A stretch of DNA of 8,241 nt from Candidatus Latescibacterota bacterium (GTDB taxonomy: Bacteria > Latescibacterota > MVCY01), in assembly GCA_030629295.1 (NCBI GenBank), contig DAOVPH010000069.1, positions 1-8,241 of the forward strand, written 5' to 3'. The position numbers were made by a program, and so were the translations under genes. Positions 5,107 to 8,241 of this stretch are shown in pieces. How positions within the stretch are numbered: position 1 is the stretch's first letter; each line of letters begins with the position of its first letter. A model generated the notes under the pieces. The model saw only the letters and a list, made by a program, of their open reading frames with translations, ran no database searches and was not told the DNA's origin.

Positions 5107-6194
5107 CGGCTTTGTATGTCTTTTATGTCTTGTGTAACCAAATCTGCCGATTTCATCAGCGTTGTAACACCGTTTAGGACATCCTCTACGTTGATCTGAT
5201 CGATGCAGGCAAAATCTCCTCGCCGGCAAGATAAGGGTTGGGGCGAATAAGAGAAACAGGGACTGCAGGAAAACTCCCTTCTAACTATGAGATACTTAGT
5301 GCCATAGGGACGGACCCAAACAGGGTTGGTAGGGCCGAAGATAGCTACCACCGGGACCTTCAGAGCGGCTGCTATGTGCATAAGGCCTGAATCGTTGCTG
5401 ACAAATAGATCGCATCTTTCAATTAGAGCTGCACTTTGTCGTAATGTTGTACCTTTTACTAAATAGCCTTTACATTTCATCAACGCAAGGATTTCCTGGG
5501 CTAATTGAATCTCATCCGGACCACCAAAGATAAGCGTTCTGGCTCTATACCTGTTAGAGAGGATATCTCCAAGTTGGGCAAATTTCTCTTTTGCCCAACG
5601 CCTTCTCTCCTGGTTTTTGAATCTGGCTGTGCCAGGGTGAAATCCTATCAATAGACCGTTTTTAAGGTTTTTTTCGGATAACCACTCTCCAGCAGATCTT
5701 TTATCTGCCTCAGTAAGCCAGACTTCAGCTGCTCGCCCCTCATGTCTCTTACATCCCAGAAGTTGCACCAGAGCGATATTCTCCTCTATGTCATGTTTCT
5801 CATCATCTTCGTGGATTGTTCTGTTATTCAAAAAATTAAAGTTCAAGCTATCTTGGTGGTTATACCTGTGACCTAATCTCTTTTTCGCTCCAATCAGGAA
5901 ACTAATTAAGTTATATTCTATTCGATTCGCCGGATAGACATTCAGGGAGATATCGAGCTTTCTTTTCCTCAGACGCAGTAACAACCTGAGAGATTCTACG
6001 AGGTTTCTGTTCAAGAAATCCCAGTATATCACTTCGTCAGCACAAGGGTTAGTCTCTAATAGCTCTTTAGCCCCTTTAAACATCACCAAAGCAGCAACGT
6101 GCGCCTCAGGAAAGGTCTCCCGCAGTAGTCTAAACGCTGGGGTAGAAAAAAGTGTGTTGCCAATTCCGGCAAGACTTATAACCAATATCTGCAT
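5103..6194 (-). CDS. Glycosyltransferase family 9 (heptosyltransferase-like) protein
   Basis: The 363-residue GT-B enzyme shows the GT9 pattern. The N-terminal Rossmann half begins MQILVISLAGIGNTLFSTPA, with the family's glycine loop reading GIGN where GIGD is usual. The C-terminal nucleotide-sugar half carries GFHPGT (184-189), RRWAKEKFAQL (198-208), LIFGGPDE (221-228) and the signature FVSNDSGLMHIAAALKVPVVAIFGPTNP (264-291). The length is normal for the family. Members such as WaaC and WaaF transfer heptose from ADP-heptose to the LPS inner core in the cytoplasm; the donor and acceptor here cannot be read from sequence. Near the C-terminus are four cysteines (310, 313, 323, 330) in a C-x2-C-x9-C-x6-C arrangement. 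The start ATG is 9 bp after the GT-C gene stop and the end overlaps the flippase-like start, so all three probably share an mRNA. There is no clear Shine-Dalgarno sequence. Confidence 0.9.
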   Translation of the reverse strand: MQILVISLAGIGNTLFSTPAFRLLRETFPEAHVAALVMFKGAKELLETNPCADEVIYWDFLNRNLVESLRLLLRLRKRKLDISLNVYPANRIEYNLISFLIGAKKRLGHRYNHQDSLNFNFLNNRTIHEDDEKHDIEENIALVQLLGCKRHEGRAAEVWLTEADKRSAGEWLSEKNLKNGLLIGFHPGTARFKNQERRRWAKEKFAQLGDILSNRYRARTLIFGGPDEIQLAQEILALMKCKGYLVKGTTLRQSAALIERCDLFVSNDSGLMHIAAALKVPVVAIFGPTNPVWVRPYGTKYLIVRREFSCSPCFSYSPQPLSCRRGDFACIDQINVEDVLNGVTTLMKSADLVTQDIKDIQSR

Positions 6195-6203
6195 ATTGCT
6201 ATA

Positions 6204-8241
6204 TTACTTTGCTCTGTTCAGGCTTTCCTGGACAGCAGTTTTTTGCCTCAGAGTGTCGATCTCTTTCTTCAGTTGCTCGTCCTCAGGGTAAAGGGGCAGG
6301 AGCTTCTCCAAGGTCTGAACCGCGCCACGGTACTCTCCCTTTTTTTTCAGCAACATTGCCCATCCATAATATCCGTCTGGTGCAGATGGAGCTATAGAAA
6401 TCAACCGTTGGTAAGCCTCCACAGCCTTGTCCTCCTCCCCTAATCTTTCGGCAAGAGCGGCCAAATAGCCTATTGCCTGGGGATTGTCTTGAGCGGAAAA
6501 CAGAGCCTCCTCAAGGTAGCCTTTTGCCTCTTCTTCTTTTCCCACTCTATGGCAGAGGTCCACCAGCCTGTAATACTCGTCCCAACCCAGAGAGAGCACC
6601 TCCTCATTTTTTTTCATTGCCTGATAAGCCGCTTCTCTGTTTCTCTCTTGCAAATAGGCCTCGGTGAGTTCAAGAAAGGCAAACTTATAGTTTCCTAACA
6701 GTTTCCTTGTATTCCAATCCTTAAAGACCTTTGGATCCTTAACTCCCCGATATTGATATACCTCCAGAAGATTATGTCGGGCCTTTTCTGTGTTAAATTG
6801 AATCTTGCGGTCAGTTCCCATCTTCACTGCTGGATATTCATCTTTGTTTTTGAGTAAGTTGTAAACCATCCCCTCCATAGTCAGATATTCATCCAGCCCG
6901 ATTCTATTCTCATCGGAGACAGTTACCGCAAAATAGATAGGCACTTTCCATTTATTAGCCTGGATGATTCTGACAACCATTATGTCCTGTATTCGCAAGA
7001 GATTGAAACCCTTCGGAGGGAACAGCTTCCAGGAGATCCCGGCCACTTTCACCTCTTTTGGTTCGGGCCAGTAGAATACGGACACTTTTTCAATCTCCTC
7101 GTCACTTAAATCTATTGCTACCTTGTTGTCTTTAAGTTGCTTAATATACCAGGGTGTGTTGAGCAGACTGAGGTTCACTACCTTCACATCCTTTCGAACC
7201 CTTTGAACTTCCTGCAGGAACCAAAGGGGAAATGTATCGTTGTCGCCGTTGGTGAAAAGGATGCCGTTGGGTTCGCAGGATTGAAGCAAGTTGTAGGCAT
7301 AATCGTAGGCGATGTAATCGCCGGTGCGGTCGTGGGAATGGTAGTGTTGAATGAGGAAGTTGGCTGGCATCGTTAAGAAGAGAATCCCCACGGCACAAGC
7401 AGCTACTGGCTGACGTAGCCTCTTACCTATGTAATTCAACAGGACAGATGCGGTTATTCCAATCCAGATAGCAAATATACCAGCGGCACCTACAAAGAAG
7501 TAATCCCTTTCCCGGGCCTGGGGATCGGCCATATTAAGGTAGCCAACCAGGCCAAACCCTGCTAACAGAAAAAGGAGTAAAAACGGCCAAAACCGTTTGG
7601 GATCAAACTTGCCGTGCAGATACATTCCGGCAAATCCCAAGCCCAGTGGGATAAAGGGAACCGCCACTCGCACAGGGGTGTGATCCTCGGTCACTCGGTG
7701 GAAGACTGAGGCAACCTTGGGAAAAGCCAACGGGAATTGCTGGAAGAAATATTTTATGAACATAACGATCTGATAGCCAAGAAGCGAGGCCTTACGACTA
7801 AACATAGAGAAAATTATACTCTCGGTCCCGTACTGCTTCCGCTGCAGAAAGGCGATGAAGCTGCGCAGGGTCTCCGGATTGTTCTCGTCGATAGCCGGAT
7901 TCAACCCCGACCTGATAAAGAGCGAAAAATAGGTGGAGTAACCCAGCGCAAAAAGAAACACCCCGAAAAGCCAAAACTTAGGGTTCTTCAGGGTCTTTGG
8001 ATCAATAAGTAGTATTATCAACAGAATAGTAGGAGCGGTAAGCCAGCAGAGGATATGTATCCCTCCCCCAATGCCAAAGATGAAGGCGATAATTAGCAGG
8101 TATTTTAGACTACCCGGTCGGTCGTGCTTTTCCAACCAGAGTAGAGAAAGCCAGAGGGCAAGCATCAGAAGAAACATCGCCGGGGCATACACCTCCGCCT
8201 CTACAGCGTTAAACCAGAAGGTGTCAGAGAAGGCAAGAGAA
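6204..8241 (-). CDS. DUF2723-family GT-C membrane glycosyltransferase (protein O-mannosyltransferase-like) with C-terminal TPRs, N-terminus outside window
   Basis: The frame is open to the window edge, giving 678 visible residues. A GTG at 8192 is only an internal Val: the 16 residues before it, SLAFSDTFWFNAVEAE, are a conserved DUF2723 motif, so the true start is upstream and the N-terminal catalytic-loop region is missing from view. Visible parts, counted from the edge: about eight membrane segments to residue 300, ARERDYFF ending near 249, a periplasmic-side domain with TNGDNDTFPLW at 330-340 followed by VVNLSLLNTPWY, and TPR helices at about 520-656. The family is related to human TMEM260, an O-mannosyltransferase. 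Members use polyprenyl-linked sugars and act on the extracytoplasmic side. The acceptor here may be an exported protein, with TPRs as a possible docking surface; this is inference. It is the first visible gene of a three-gene cluster with the GT9 and flippase-like genes. Confidence 0.9.
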   Translation of the reverse strand, partial: SLAFSDTFWFNAVEAEVYAPAMFLLMLALWLSLLWLEKHDRPGSLKYLLIIAFIFGIGGGIHILCWLTAPTILLIILLIDPKTLKNPKFWLFGVFLFALGYSTYFSLFIRSGLNPAIDENNPETLRSFIAFLQRKQYGTESIIFSMFSRKASLLGYQIVMFIKYFFQQFPLAFPKVASVFHRVTEDHTPVRVAVPFIPLGLGFAGMYLHGKFDPKRFWPFLLLFLLAGFGLVGYLNMADPQARERDYFFVGAAGIFAIWIGITASVLLNYIGKRLRQPVAACAVGILFLTMPANFLIQHYHSHDRTGDYIAYDYAYNLLQSCEPNGILFTNGDNDTFPLWFLQEVQRVRKDVKVVNLSLLNTPWYIKQLKDNKVAIDLSDEEIEKVSVFYWPEPKEVKVAGISWKLFPPKGFNLLRIQDIMVVRIIQANKWKVPIYFAVTVSDENRIGLDEYLTMEGMVYNLLKNKDEYPAVKMGTDRKIQFNTEKARHNLLEVYQYRGVKDPKVFKDWNTRKLLGNYKFAFLELTEAYLQERNREAAYQAMKKNEEVLSLGWDEYYRLVDLCHRVGKEEEAKGYLEEALFSAQDNPQAIGYLAALAERLGEEDKAVEAYQRLISIAPSAPDGYYGWAMLLKKKGEYRGAVQTLEKLLPLYPEDEQLKKEIDTLRQKTAVQESLNRAK

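Noticed and set aside
5107..5229. N-terminal extension of the flippase-like protein to 5229
   Set aside because: These 41 codons lie within the GT9 gene in another frame, give an Arg/Cys-rich sequence unlike the family, and the ATG at 5106 gives a natural membrane-protein start with an ATGA overlap.
8190..8192. GTG at 8192 as the start of the GT-C gene
   Set aside because: The frame stays open to the window edge and the preceding residues form a conserved family motif (SDTFWFNAVEAE), so this codon is internal.

Overview
The window reads as bacterial chromosome from a Gram-negative-type (diderm) organism. A glycosyltransferase of the heptosyltransferase family and a predicted outer-membrane beta-barrel both imply an outer membrane. 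Gene content (a DUF2723-type GT-C transferase with C-terminal TPRs, and a helix-hairpin-helix protein fused to a barrel) resembles uncultured lineages around Bacteroidota/FCB and neighbouring candidate phyla. That placement is inference; there is no rRNA or marker gene here. All six genes lie on the minus strand, so transcription runs from high to low coordinates. I found no tRNA, rRNA, CRISPR array, transposase or phage gene.

Region 1 (8241 to 4096) is a tight three-gene envelope-glycan cluster. It holds a protein O-mannosyltransferase-like GT-C enzyme whose N-terminus lies outside the window, a GT9 heptosyltransferase-like enzyme 9 bp downstream, and a polytopic flippase-like/LPG-synthase-TM protein whose ATG overlaps the preceding stop (ATGA). 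Together they suggest assembly or transfer of a lipid- or protein-linked glycan at the inner membrane.

Region 2 (4095 to 404) starts with a 158-bp gap containing a consensus -10 hexamer and a perfect 12-bp palindrome. Two exported-protein genes follow, 15 bp apart: an LpoA-like TPR plus periplasmic-binding-fold protein, and an HhH/beta-barrel protein. They look like a two-gene periplasm/outer-membrane unit.

Region 3 (403 to 120) is a 284-bp non-coding spacer with a small inverted-repeat element (about 161 bp, 15-17 bp terminal inverted repeats, an imperfect 8-bp flanking direct repeat). A perfect 29-bp palindrome sits inside it and heptanucleotide tandem repeats lie on both sides. This is the most unusual DNA in the window.

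Region 4 (119 to 1) is the first 39 codons of a sugar phosphate isomerase/epimerase-like gene, preceded by the only textbook Shine-Dalgarno sequence in the window. Corrected starts are given for the flippase-like gene (5106) and the LpoA-like gene (3937), and the large GT-C gene is extended to the window edge.
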